A stretch of DNA of 25,854 nt, from the NCBI GenBank assembly GCA_946482595.1, contig CAMLSD010000073.1, positions 1 to 25,854 on the forward strand, in the 5' to 3' direction. The notes beneath the pieces are model-generated. The model was given only the letters and a program-made list of their open reading frames with translations. It had not been told where the DNA came from and searched no databases. Shown here one piece after another: positions 14,632-22,104 of this stretch. Every line of letters starts with the position of its first letter. Positions within the stretch are counted from its first letter, which is position 1. This DNA comes from an uncultured Comamonadaceae bacterium. Its GTDB lineage: Bacteria > Pseudomonadota > Gammaproteobacteria > Burkholderiales > Burkholderiaceae. Position numbers and translations under genes: made by a program.

Positions 14632-15528
14632 GCGGGCGGCCACGATGTCGGCCACCGCTTCGGCCACGAGCTGGCGGATGTCGGCCAGCAGGCGCGAGCG
14701 GTCGTCCACGCGGTAGTTCATGACCACCGGGCTGGTGAGATCGGGGTCGGACAGCGCGCGATAGACCAGGCCCTCGCGGTGCAGCCCCTGCACCGACTGC
14801 GGCACCAGCGCATAGCCCACGCCGGCCACGACCAGGCCGATGGCGGTCTGCAGCTCGTTGGCCTCCAGCGCGATCACCGGGCGCAGGCCGCGCGCCTGGA
14901 ACATCGCCAGCACCTGATCGGCATAGCTGGGCCTTGGCCGCGCCGGATACAGCAGCAGGGGCTGCGTGGCCAGCCGGGCCAGGCTCGGGCGCTTCTGCCG
15001 TGCCAGCGCATGGCCGGCGGGCAGGGCCGCCACCACCGCCTCGCGTCGCACCACCTCGCCGGCCACGCGGGCGTCCTCGAGCATCAGGCGACCAAAACCC
15101 ACGTCGATGCGACCGGCCTTCAGGGCCTCGATCTGCTGCACGGTGGTCAGCTCGGACAGGCCGACCTCCACCTGCGGGTGGGCCGCGCGGAAGCGGCGGA
15201 TCACCTCGGGCAGTGCGCCATACAGCGTGGACGGCACAAAGCCGATGCTGAACCAGGTGCGTCCGCCGCGCGCAATGCGTGTGGTGGCGGTGCAGGCCTC
15301 GTCCAGGCGTTCGAGCATCTGGCGTGCCTGCCCCTGGAAGAACTGCCCGGCCGCGGTGAGCTTCAGCGGCCGCGCGCTGCGGTCGAACAGTTCGGCACCG
15401 AGCTCGTCCTCGAGCTGGCGGATCTGCCGGCTCAGCGGTGGCTGGGCGATGTGCAGCGCGAGCGCGGCCCGGCTGAAGTTGAGTTCGCGCGCCACGGCCA
15501 GGAAGTAGCGCAGATGCCGGAGTTCCAT
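14623..15528 (-). CDS. catR: LysR-type regulator of the catechol branch (CatR/BenM family)
   Basis: This 301-residue LysR protein begins MELRHLRYFLAVARELNFSRAALALHIAQPPLSRQIRQLEDELGAELFDRS, the N-terminal helix-turn-helix typical of CatR, CatM and BenM. The effector domain runs from about residue 90 (FSIGFVPSTLYGALPEVIRRFRA) to the end. In the family, cis,cis-muconate is the inducer. It is divergent from catBCA with 75 bases between, where a perfect ATAC-N7-GTAT site lies. That site starts 5 bases upstream of its ATG, so it would also repress its own gene. AAGG lies 8 bases before the ATG. Its stop overlaps the end of the response regulator gene by 9 bases, tail to tail. Confidence 0.93.
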   Translation of the reverse strand: MELRHLRYFLAVARELNFSRAALALHIAQPPLSRQIRQLEDELGAELFDRSARPLKLTAAGQFFQGQARQMLERLDEACTATTRIARGGRTWFSIGFVPSTLYGALPEVIRRFRAAHPQVEVGLSELTTVQQIEALKAGRIDVGFGRLMLEDARVAGEVVRREAVVAALPAGHALARQKRPSLARLATQPLLLYPARPRPSYADQVLAMFQARGLRPVIALEANELQTAIGLVVAGVGYALVPQSVQGLHREGLVYRALSDPDLTSPVVMNYRVDDRSRLLADIRQLVAEAVADIVAARSD

Positions 15529-15532
15529 GTCG

Positions 15533-15547
15533 ATACCTTCAGGGTAT
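15533..15547. promoter_or_regulatory. LysR-type binding site, ATAC-N7-GTAT
   Basis: ATACC at 15533-15537 and GGTAT at 15543-15547 form a perfect 5-bp inverted repeat with a 5-base gap. This is the T-N11-A LysR box and equals the ATAC-N7-GTAT consensus described for BenM/CatM. It lies between catR and catB, 56 bases before the catB ATG and next to the catR start. A possible catB -10 element, gatatt, is at 15564-15569, with no clear -35, as is common for activator-dependent promoters. Confidence 0.8.
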
Positions 15548-15603
15548 GAAAGCGGACCCAAACGATATTGGACGAAGCATCGCACTGCAACCAAGATGTG
15601 CAC

Positions 15604-16776
15604 ATGAACGACAACCCCGTCATCGAATCGATCGACGCCGTGCTGGTGGACCTGCCCACGATCCGGGCCCACAAGCTGGCGATGACCACGCTGTCCAGCC
15701 AGACGCTGGTGATCGTGCTGCTGCGCACCAGCGACGGCCTGACCGGCCTGGGCGAAGCCACCACGATCGGCGGTCTGGCCTATGGCGAACAAAGCCCGGA
15801 GAGCATCAAGGTCAACATCGACACCTACCTGCGCCCGCTGCTGATCGGGCAGGACGCCACCCGCGTACAGGCCGCGATGCGGCGCGTGGACGCCAGCGTG
15901 CAGGGCAACTCGTTTGCCAAGGCCGCCGTCGAGACGGCCCTGCTCGATGCCCATGGCCAGCGCCTGGGTGTGCCGGTGCATGTGCTGCTCGGCGGTGCGG
16001 TGCGCGATACCTTGCCGGTCCTGTGGACGCTGGCCAGCGGCGATGCACAACGTGACGTGGCCGAAGGCCTGTCGTTGATCGAGGCGCGGCGTCATCGGGT
16101 CTTCAAGCTCAAGATCGGCACGCGGGCATGGCGCGACGACGTGGCCCATGTGGCGGCCATCCGCCAGGGCCTGGGCGAGTCGGTGATGCTGACCTGCGAC
16201 GTCAACCAGGCCTGGGACGAAACCACCGCCGTGCAGGCGATCGCCGCCCTGGAGTCGCTGGGCGTGGGCCTGATCGAACAGCCCGTGGCCCGGCGCAACC
16301 GGCGCGCGCTGGCCCGGCTGGCGCAACGTTTCGACGTGGCCATCATGGCCGACGAAGCGGTGCACGACGCCATCGACGCCAGCGAACTGGCCCGCGACGC
16401 GGCGGCCGATGTGTTTGCGCTGAAGGTGTCGCAGGCCGGCGGCCTGTGGCCGACCCTGAGGGCCTGCGCCGTGGCCGATGCGGCCGGTGTGGGGGTCTAC
16501 GGCGGCACCTTGCTCGAAGGCAGCGTGGGCAGTGTGGCGGCGGCGCATGTGTTTGCCGCCTGCCCGCAGCTGGCCTGGGGCACCGAGCTGTTCGGCCCGC
16601 TGCTGCTGACCGACGACATCGTGGTCGAGCGGCCCGTCTACCGCGACTTTGCGCTTGAAGTGCCCCAGCAGCCGGGGCTGGGTGTGCAGATCGACGCCGA
16701 CAAGCTGAGCTACTACCGCCGCGACCGCCAGCGCACGAGCCTGGGCATGCCCGCGGTGCCCGCCAACCTTCCCTGA
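15604..16776 (+). CDS. catB: Muconate cycloisomerase
   Basis: The 390-residue enolase-superfamily enzyme converts cis,cis-muconate to muconolactone in catechol ortho-cleavage. Visible active-site elements are the KLK motif with K168 and K170, metal ligands D199 (TCDVNQAWDE), E225 (LIEQPV) and D250 (MADEAV), and K274 (FALKVSQAGG), with E305 in LLEGSVGS. The capping domain begins IESIDAVLVDLPTIRAHKLAM as in CatB. A TTG start at 15568 is open, but ATG at 15604 gives the family N-terminus; the ribosome site there (AAGATG) is weak. It is the first of three same-strand cat genes and is divergent from catR. The C-terminal tail is a little longer than the usual 370-375 residues. Confidence 0.95.
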   Translation: MNDNPVIESIDAVLVDLPTIRAHKLAMTTLSSQTLVIVLLRTSDGLTGLGEATTIGGLAYGEQSPESIKVNIDTYLRPLLIGQDATRVQAAMRRVDASVQGNSFAKAAVETALLDAHGQRLGVPVHVLLGGAVRDTLPVLWTLASGDAQRDVAEGLSLIEARRHRVFKLKIGTRAWRDDVAHVAAIRQGLGESVMLTCDVNQAWDETTAVQAIAALESLGVGLIEQPVARRNRRALARLAQRFDVAIMADEAVHDAIDASELARDAAADVFALKVSQAGGLWPTLRACAVADAAGVGVYGGTLLEGSVGSVAAAHVFAACPQLAWGTELFGPLLLTDDIVVERPVYRDFALEVPQQPGLGVQIDADKLSYYRRDRQRTSLGMPAVPANLP

Positions 16777-16786
16777 GGACCCCACC

Positions 16787-17077
16787 GTGCTGTTCCATGT
16801 GCAGATGACCGTGCGCCTGCCGCACGACATGCCGGTCGCCCGGGCCGATGAGCTGAAGGCGCGAGAAAAAGAGATCGCACAGACCCTGCAGCGCGAGGGG
16901 ACGTGGCGCCACCTGTGGCGCATTGCCGGGCACTACGCCAACGTGAGCATCTTCGACGTGCCGGACAACGCCGCCCTGCACGACACCCTGATGCGCCTGC
17001 CGCTGTTCCCCTACATGGACATCGAGGTGCAGCCGCTGTGCTGCCATCCCTCGTCGATCCACGACACCGACCGTTGA
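16787..17077 (+). CDS. catC: Muconolactone delta-isomerase
   Basis: This 96-residue protein matches the small muconolactone isomerase family, which forms a ring-shaped decamer and moves the double bond of muconolactone to give beta-ketoadipate enol-lactone. The start MLFHVQMTVRLPHDMP, the central REGTWRHLWRIAGHYANVSIFDVPDNAALHDTL and the end LPLFPYMDIEVQPLCCHPSSI are characteristic. The start codon is GTG, supported by GAGG 8 bases upstream. It lies 10 bases after catB and 33 bases before catA, consistent with one transcript. Confidence 0.95.
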   Translation: MLFHVQMTVRLPHDMPVARADELKAREKEIAQTLQREGTWRHLWRIAGHYANVSIFDVPDNAALHDTLMRLPLFPYMDIEVQPLCCHPSSIHDTDR

Positions 17078-17110
17078 CACCCCGCCCCTATGTGCTCCAG
17101 GAGACAGACC

Positions 17111-18028
17111 ATGAACGAATTCACCGCCCAGCAACTGCTCGAACGCGTGGCCGGCTCCCGTCAGGCGGCCGGCAACGAACGGGTGCGTGCCATCACGCAG
17201 CGCATCGTGACCGATCTGTTCCGCACCATCGATGAGTTCGATGTGAGCCCCGACGAGTTCTGGGCGGCCGCCGACTGGCTCTCGCGCCTGGGGGCCAGCG
17301 GCCAGATCGGGCTGATCACCGCCGGCCTGGGGTTCGACCGGCTGCTGGACATCCGCCAGGACGAGGCGGACCGCCGCGCCCAGCGCACCGGAGGCACACC
17401 GCGGGCCATCGAGGGGCCGCTGTACGTGCCGGGCGCACCGTTGGCGCAGGGTGAGGTGCGGCTCGATGCCGAACTGCCCGACGGTGCCACCGTGATGGTG
17501 ATGGAAGGTGTGGTGCGCGACCTGCACGGTGTGCCGCTGGCCGGTGCCCTGGTGGACGTCTGGCACGCGAACGAACACGGCCGCTACTCGCACTTCGATC
17601 CGTCGCAGCCTGCGTATGCGCTGCGCCGCCGCATCGAATGCGATGCGCAGGGGCGCTACCGCTTTCGCAGTTTCGTGCCGCCGGGTTACGCGATCCCGCC
17701 GGACAGCCCGACCTCCGAGCTGTTCGAGCAGCTGGGCCGCCATGGCAATCGGCCGGCCCACATCCACTTCCTGGTGGCAGCGGCAGGCATGCGCACGCTG
17801 ACCACGCAGATCAACATTCCCGGCGACACCTACATCGACGACGACTTTGCCTTTGCCACGCGCGACGGCCTGGTGGTGACGCTGGAGCCCGACACACCGC
17901 CCGCCGGCTACGAGTCACTTGGCATCACCGGGCCCTTCACCCGGGTGCGCTTCGACTTCGTGCTGCAACCGGCGCGTGACGACAACGAAGCCGCCGTGCA
18001 GTCCCGCCTCGCGCGCGCCCTGGGCTGA
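17111..18028 (+). CDS. catA: Catechol 1,2-dioxygenase
   Basis: The 305-residue enzyme is an intradiol dioxygenase that opens catechol to cis,cis-muconate using non-haem iron(III). The four iron ligands are visible: Y159 (EHGRYSHFD), Y193 (PPGYAIPPDSP), H217 and H219 (RPAHIHF). The N-terminal helical dimerisation region (residues 1-100) precedes the beta-sandwich starting EGPLYVPGAP. The ATG at 17111 has AGGAG 7 bases upstream. It closes the catBCA order. Genes that make catechol (for example benABCD) and the later pcaD/IJ steps are not in the window. Confidence 0.96.
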   Translation: MNEFTAQQLLERVAGSRQAAGNERVRAITQRIVTDLFRTIDEFDVSPDEFWAAADWLSRLGASGQIGLITAGLGFDRLLDIRQDEADRRAQRTGGTPRAIEGPLYVPGAPLAQGEVRLDAELPDGATVMVMEGVVRDLHGVPLAGALVDVWHANEHGRYSHFDPSQPAYALRRRIECDAQGRYRFRSFVPPGYAIPPDSPTSELFEQLGRHGNRPAHIHFLVAAAGMRTLTTQINIPGDTYIDDDFAFATRDGLVVTLEPDTPPAGYESLGITGPFTRVRFDFVLQPARDDNEAAVQSRLARALG

Positions 18029-18041
18029 CCGCCCCCTTGCC

Positions 18042-18075
18042 GCAGGCCCGTGCCCGCAGGCCTGTGCCCGCAGGC
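18042..18075. repeat. 14-bp tandem repeat between catA and the Bug gene
   Basis: gcaggcccgtgccc (18042-18055) is followed directly by gcaggcctgtgccc (18056-18069), with one change, and the first six bases of a third copy (18070-18075). It lies in the 73-base gap between catA and the next gene. Its meaning is unknown; slippage during replication would explain its origin. Confidence 0.8.
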
Positions 18076-18101
18076 GACACTCACCTCTGGATGGAATCCT
18101 C

Positions 18102-19079
18102 ATGAACCGACGACAACTGATCGCTGCCACGGGCCTGGCCCTGTCGGCACTGTGCTCCGGCGCTGCCCTGGCGCAGGCCGGCTACCCCAGCAAGTCCATC
18201 AAGTGGATCGTGCCTTTCCCGCCGGCAGGTGCGATGGACGTGATTGCCCGCACGCTGGGCGAACACATGGGCCGCCAGCTCGGCCAGACCTTCGTGATCG
18301 AGAACCGGCCCGGCGCGGGCGGCAACATCGGAGTGGGCGAAGTGGCCAAGGCCCCGGCCGACGGCTACACGATGATGATCGTGGCCAACGGCATGGCGGT
18401 GAACAAGTTCCTGTATGCGCGCCTGAGCTATGACCCGGTCAAGGACTTCACGCCGGTCTCGCTGGTGGCCGTGGTGCCCAATGTGCTGGTGACCAATGCG
18501 GCACAGTCCAAGGTCACGAACGTGGCCGAGGTGATTGCGCAGGCGCGGTCGCAGCCGGGCAAGTTCACCTATGCGTCGGCCGGCAACGGCACCTCGATCC
18601 ACCTGGCGGCCGAACTGTTCAACTCGATGGCGCGGACCGACATGGTCCATGTGCCGTACAAGGGCAGCGGCCCGGCCGTGACCGACCTCATCGGCGGTCA
18701 GGTCGACTACATGTTCGACAGCGTCACCTCGGCCTTGCCGCATGTGCGCTCGGGCAGGCTGCGCGCGCTGGCCGTCACCACCGCCACCCGGTCCTCGGCC
18801 ATGCCGGATCTGCCCACCATTGCCGAAGCCGGGCTGCCGGGCTACGACCTGTCGCCCTGGTTTGCGGTCTACATGCCGGCCGGCACCCCCGCGCCGGTGG
18901 TGCAGAAGATCCACAAGGCCTTGACGGACGCGATGAAGCTGCCCGAGGTCAAGGCGCGCTTTGCCACCATCGGCGCCGAGCCGATCGGCAGCACGCCCGA
19001 ACAGCTCGCCCGCCACCTCGAGGCCGAGATGACGAAGTGGGGCAAGATCATTGCCGAGCGTGGCATCCGCGCCGACTGA
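18102..19079 (+). CDS. Tripartite tricarboxylate (TTT) family binding protein, Bug type
   Basis: This 325-residue periplasmic protein starts with a signal peptide (MNRRQLIAATGLALSALCSGAALAQA, likely cut after ALA at 23 or nearby) and shows Bug-family blocks: IKWIVPFPPAGAMDVIARTLGEHM, FVIENRPGAGGNIG, PADGYTM and VPYKGSGPAVTDLIGGQVDYMF. Bug proteins capture small carboxylates for TctAB permeases, and many exist without a linked permease, as here. The position 73 bases after catA on the same strand suggests an aromatic or related acid as ligand, but this is only context. The upstream frame is open to 17919; ATG at 18102 is chosen because it begins the signal peptide, although the ribosome site is weak. 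Confidence 0.93.
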   Translation: MNRRQLIAATGLALSALCSGAALAQAGYPSKSIKWIVPFPPAGAMDVIARTLGEHMGRQLGQTFVIENRPGAGGNIGVGEVAKAPADGYTMMIVANGMAVNKFLYARLSYDPVKDFTPVSLVAVVPNVLVTNAAQSKVTNVAEVIAQARSQPGKFTYASAGNGTSIHLAAELFNSMARTDMVHVPYKGSGPAVTDLIGGQVDYMFDSVTSALPHVRSGRLRALAVTTATRSSAMPDLPTIAEAGLPGYDLSPWFAVYMPAGTPAPVVQKIHKALTDAMKLPEVKARFATIGAEPIGSTPEQLARHLEAEMTKWGKIIAERGIRAD

Positions 19080-19100
19080 GCGCAGCCAGGAAGGGCCGGC

Positions 19101-19343
19101 TCAGGCGTAGGTGTCGAGCTGGCCGCCCAGCGAGGGCTGGAGCGTGGTGCGCATCAGCGGGCCGCAGTACACCAGCAGCGGGAAGGCGCCCGAGCCATGC
19201 AGCACGATCGGCCCGCGTGTGGGCACGGTGGTGTTCAGTTCCACCCGCGGGAAGGGCGCCGCGCCCTGCGCCACGATGCGGTCGATGTGGGCATCGAGAC
19301 GCGCGGGCAGGGCGGACGACTGGGTGACCGAAACGACAGGCAC
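19101..19343 (-). CDS. Small protein of unknown function
   Basis: This frame encodes about 80 residues (from PVVSVTQSSALPARLDAH to LGGQLDTYA) with no recognised family. It is likely real because third positions are strongly G/C as in neighbouring genes and the composition is balanced, with no membrane helix or signal peptide. The GTG at 19343 is an arbitrary start: no good ribosome site is seen, and the frame stays open to a GTG at 19400 and further into a 14-bp tandem repeat. A possible -10 element TACAAT lies on the minus strand at 19379-19374, about 31 bases before the GTG. Alternatively it is the remaining C-terminal piece of a longer gene. Confidence 0.45.
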   Translation of the reverse strand: MPVVSVTQSSALPARLDAHIDRIVAQGAAPFPRVELNTTVPTRGPIVLHGSGAFPLLVYCGPLMRTTLQPSLGGQLDTYA

Positions 19344-19403
19344 GATGGGGCAGGGCAGGGCGGAGCGAGCCGGATTGTAGGACTGCCCCGACCGGGCCAC
19401 GCG

Positions 19404-19445
19404 GACCGGACTGCCCCGACCGGACTGCCCCGACCGGACTGCCCT
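19404..19445. repeat. 14-bp tandem repeat, three copies
   Basis: gaccggactgcccc is repeated head to tail at 19404-19417, 19418-19431 and 19432-19445, the last copy differing only in its final base. A partial relative (gactgccccgaccgg) lies at 19381-19395. The repeat lies between the small minus-strand gene and the aldo/keto reductase gene. It has the same unit length as the repeat at 18042 but a different sequence. Confidence 0.85.
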
Positions 19446-19500
19446 GCACGCGTGAGGGTGAAGGCGGGCTGGCTACCATCGCCCCCGGAGGTCTTGCCGC

Positions 19501-20466
19501 ATGCCCCGCCCGTTCCGCCTGCCCGCCTTGCCGCCCCGTCCTGCCACGGGTGTGCGGGGCGACCGTCGCCGCCTGCTGGCGGCCGCACTCGCCGCACCCT
19601 GGGCCACGTCCGTGGCCGCACCCACGCCCACGCCCACGCCGCTGCTCACGCGGGCCGTGCCCTCCAGTGGCGAGGCCCTGCCGGTCATCGGGCTGGGCAG
19701 CTGGATCACCTTCAATGTCGGCAACGACCCGCAGGCGCGCGCCGCCTGCACCGAGGTGATGCGGGCGTTTTTCGAGGCCGGCGGGCGGCTGATCGATTCA
19801 TCGCCGATGTACGGCTCGTCGCAGGCCGTGATCGGCGAGGCGCTGGCCAGGCTGGGCCGCACCTCGGCGGTGTTTTCGGCCGACAAGGTCTGGGTGTCGC
19901 CGGGCACGCGTGGGCCCGGCCAGATCGAGGCCTCACGCGCGCTGTGGGGGGTGCCGCGCTTCGACCTGCTGCAGGTCCACAACCTGCTGGCCTGGGAGGC
20001 CCATCTGCCGCTGCTGTTCGAGATGAAGCGCTCAGGGCGCCTGCGCCATGTGGGCATCACCACTTCGGAAGGCCGGCGCCATGCCGAGATCGAACAGATC
20101 ATGCGCACCTACCCGATCGACTTCGTGCAGCTGAGCTACAACCTGCTGGACCGTGAGGTCGAGCAGCGGCTGCTGCCGCTGGCCCAGGACCGCGGCATCG
20201 CGGTGCTGGTCAACCGGCCGTTCCGCCAGGGCGACCTGCTGCAGGCCCTGCACCGGCATCCGCTGCCGGGCTGGGCGAGCGAGCTGGGCTGCCGGCACTG
20301 GTCGCAGGTGGCGCTGAAGTTTGTCGTGTCCCACCCGGCCGTCACCTGCGCCATTCCCGCCACCAGCCGGGTCGATCACCTGCGCGAGAACATGGCCGCC
20401 GGACTCGGCCCGATGCCCGATGCCGCGCTGAGGCGCCGCATGGCGGCCGATGTCGAGGCGCTCTGA
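19501..20466 (+). CDS. Aldo/keto reductase with a Tat-like signal peptide
   Basis: The 321-residue protein has an N-terminal twin-arginine-like leader (GDRRRLLAAALAAPWATSVAAP, about residues 19-40) followed by an aldo/keto reductase barrel starting LPVIGLGSWITF. The catalytic set is visible: Asp and Tyr in LIDSSPMYGSS, Lys in FSADKVW and His in LLQVHNLL. The C-terminal nucleotide-binding part (VALKFVVSHPAVTCAIPATSRVDHLREN) is present. It would reduce a carbonyl with NAD(P)H. Export by Tat would fit a cofactor bound before transport. GGAGG lies 9 bases before the ATG. Its stop overlaps the next gene (TGATG), so the two are probably co-transcribed. The substrate is unknown. Confidence 0.88.
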   Translation: MPRPFRLPALPPRPATGVRGDRRRLLAAALAAPWATSVAAPTPTPTPLLTRAVPSSGEALPVIGLGSWITFNVGNDPQARAACTEVMRAFFEAGGRLIDSSPMYGSSQAVIGEALARLGRTSAVFSADKVWVSPGTRGPGQIEASRALWGVPRFDLLQVHNLLAWEAHLPLLFEMKRSGRLRHVGITTSEGRRHAEIEQIMRTYPIDFVQLSYNLLDREVEQRLLPLAQDRGIAVLVNRPFRQGDLLQALHRHPLPGWASELGCRHWSQVALKFVVSHPAVTCAIPATSRVDHLRENMAAGLGPMPDAALRRRMAADVEAL

Positions 20467-21167
20467 TGTCTTCGCTGATGTCCGAATGGTGGACCTACCG
20501 CCTGTCGGACTTCCTGATGTTTGCACCGCGCACCTACTACCGGCTGCACGAACTCCACAACCAGGCCCTGTGGCCGGCGCAGGTCGTCGCACTGCTGGCG
20601 GCGCTGGTGCTCGTGCGTGCGGTATGGCGCGGGCGCATGCGCCTGGCCTGGCTGATGCTGGCGTCGGGTGCGGCGGCCGTGGCTGGCGGGTTCATGCTGC
20701 AGCGCCTGGCCAGCATCCACTGGGCCGGCACCGGGTGGGCGGTGGCGTTTGCTGCACAGGCGCTGCTGCTCGTGTGGCTGGCCTGGGCCCACCCACAGAG
20801 TGGGCCGGCCGGTGACCGGGGGCCAGTACGCGGCGCGGTGCTGCTGCTGGTGTTCACCGTTCTGGGGGCGCTGGTCGAGCCGCTGGCCCTGGGGCGTGAC
20901 TGGCGGCAGGCGGCGGTGGTCGGGCTGGCGCCCGATCCGACCGCGATGGGCGTGCTGGCCGTGCTGACCGTGGGCGCACCGCTGACGCGCGGGGGGCGCT
21001 GGCTGCAGGCGCTGGCCTGCGTCGTGCCGCTGGCCTGGTGCCTGTTCAGTGCTGCCACGCTGTGGAGCATGCAATCACCCGAGGCCGTCGGGCGGGTGCT
21101 GCTGCCCGCCTGTGCGCTGGCGCTGATGCTGTACGCGCGCCGGGGCACAGCCCGGTCGTGCGGGTAG
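20466..21167 (+). CDS. Multi-spanning membrane protein (DUF6064-like)
   Basis: This 233-residue protein has about six to seven hydrophobic segments and a start (WWTYRLSDFLMFAPRTYYRLHELHNQALWPAQ) that looks like the DUF6064 family of integral membrane proteins of unknown function. The family name is from memory of the motif and is less sure than the membrane topology. There is no signal peptide. The ATG overlaps the stop of the aldo/keto reductase gene by one base, so the two may work together, for instance as a membrane partner of an exported oxidoreductase, but nothing in the sequence proves that. Confidence 0.75.
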   Translation: MSSLMSEWWTYRLSDFLMFAPRTYYRLHELHNQALWPAQVVALLAALVLVRAVWRGRMRLAWLMLASGAAAVAGGFMLQRLASIHWAGTGWAVAFAAQALLLVWLAWAHPQSGPAGDRGPVRGAVLLLVFTVLGALVEPLALGRDWRQAAVVGLAPDPTAMGVLAVLTVGAPLTRGGRWLQALACVVPLAWCLFSAATLWSMQSPEAVGRVLLPACALALMLYARRGTARSCG

Positions 21168-21207
21168 ATTCGCGGCTGTTGCATCGCGTTCAGACAAAGG
21201 AGTCTTT

Positions 21208-22104
21208 TTGGACCGTCACCTGGCCATCCAGTGTTTTTGCCGTGTGGTCGAGACCGGCAGCCTCGCGGCCGCGGCCCGCGACCTCGACTGCTCGCGTTCG
21301 GCCGTCACCAAGTATGTGCAGTTCCTGGAAGACTGGACGGCCAGCCGCCTGCTCGAGCGCACCACGCGGGCCATGCAGCTGACCGAAGCCGGCGAGCGCT
21401 TCTACGCCTACTGCCGCCGCGTGCTGGCCGACACCGAGCAGACCCTCACCGCCATCGCGGCCGACCGGGCCGAGGTGTCCGGACGCCTGGTGGTGGCCGC
21501 ACCCGTGTCGATGACCCTCGCCTGCCTGGCCGAGCACCTGCAGGCCTTCATGCAGGCCTATCCTGCCGTGCAGCTCGACGTGCGACTGAGTGACGAGGTG
21601 GTCGACCTCATCCGCGAGGGCGTGGACGTGGCGCTGCGCGGCCAGGCCCAGCTCGATGATTCGTCGCTGGTGGCCGTGCCGGTGATGCAGTTCGAGCGCA
21701 TGGTGTGTGCCTCGCCGGCCTACTGGCAGGCCCATGGCCACCCCGAGCGGCCGGAGGACCTGGCGCATCACAACTGCCTGCCCTACCTGCTGTCGGGCGA
21801 TGCCACCCGGTGGCAGTTCATCGGCCCCGACGGCTCGCACGAGGTGCCGGTGCAGGGCAACTTCCGCGCTGACAACAGCCTGCTGCTGGTCGACGCGATG
21901 TGCCGCGGGCTGGGGGTGGGCCTGGTGCCTGCGGTGATGATGCGCCGCGAACTGCAGGCCGGCTTGCTGGTCCCGACACTGACGTCATACCGGCTCGAGC
22001 CGCGCCAGCTCTTTGCGGTGTACCCCAGCCGCGACCACCTGCCCGAGCGGGTGCGCGCGTTCGTGCGCTTCCTGAAGGCGCGGCTGTCAGGGGCGGGCCA
22101 CTGA
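21208..22104 (+). CDS. LysR family transcriptional regulator (CrgA/DmlR-like)
   Basis: This 298-residue protein has an N-terminal winged helix (LAIQCFCRVVETGSLAAAARDLDCSRSAVTKYVQFLEDWTASRLLERTTRAMQLTEAGERFY) and a LysR substrate domain beginning GRLVVAAPVSMTL. The pattern is that of the CrgA/DmlR group common in proteobacteria. The start is TTG at 21208, decided by a strong ribosome site AAAGGAG ending 5 bases upstream; no ATG fits the conserved N-terminus. It lies 40 bases after the membrane-protein gene and ends 18 bases inside the end of the oppositely oriented EamA gene. Its targets are unclear. Confidence 0.92.
   Translation: MDRHLAIQCFCRVVETGSLAAAARDLDCSRSAVTKYVQFLEDWTASRLLERTTRAMQLTEAGERFYAYCRRVLADTEQTLTAIAADRAEVSGRLVVAAPVSMTLACLAEHLQAFMQAYPAVQLDVRLSDEVVDLIREGVDVALRGQAQLDDSSLVAVPVMQFERMVCASPAYWQAHGHPERPEDLAHHNCLPYLLSGDATRWQFIGPDGSHEVPVQGNFRADNSLLLVDAMCRGLGVGLVPAVMMRRELQAGLLVPTLTSYRLEPRQLFAVYPSRDHLPERVRAFVRFLKARLSGAGH

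Noticed and set aside
16343..17767. 474-residue minus-strand open frame across catB, catC and catA
   Set aside because: It is antisense to three well-supported cat genes and shows no family features.
18042..18075. Possible CRISPR-like or mobile-element repeat
   Set aside because: Units are directly adjacent without spacers, too short for CRISPR, and there are no cas, transposase or terminal inverted repeat signals nearby.
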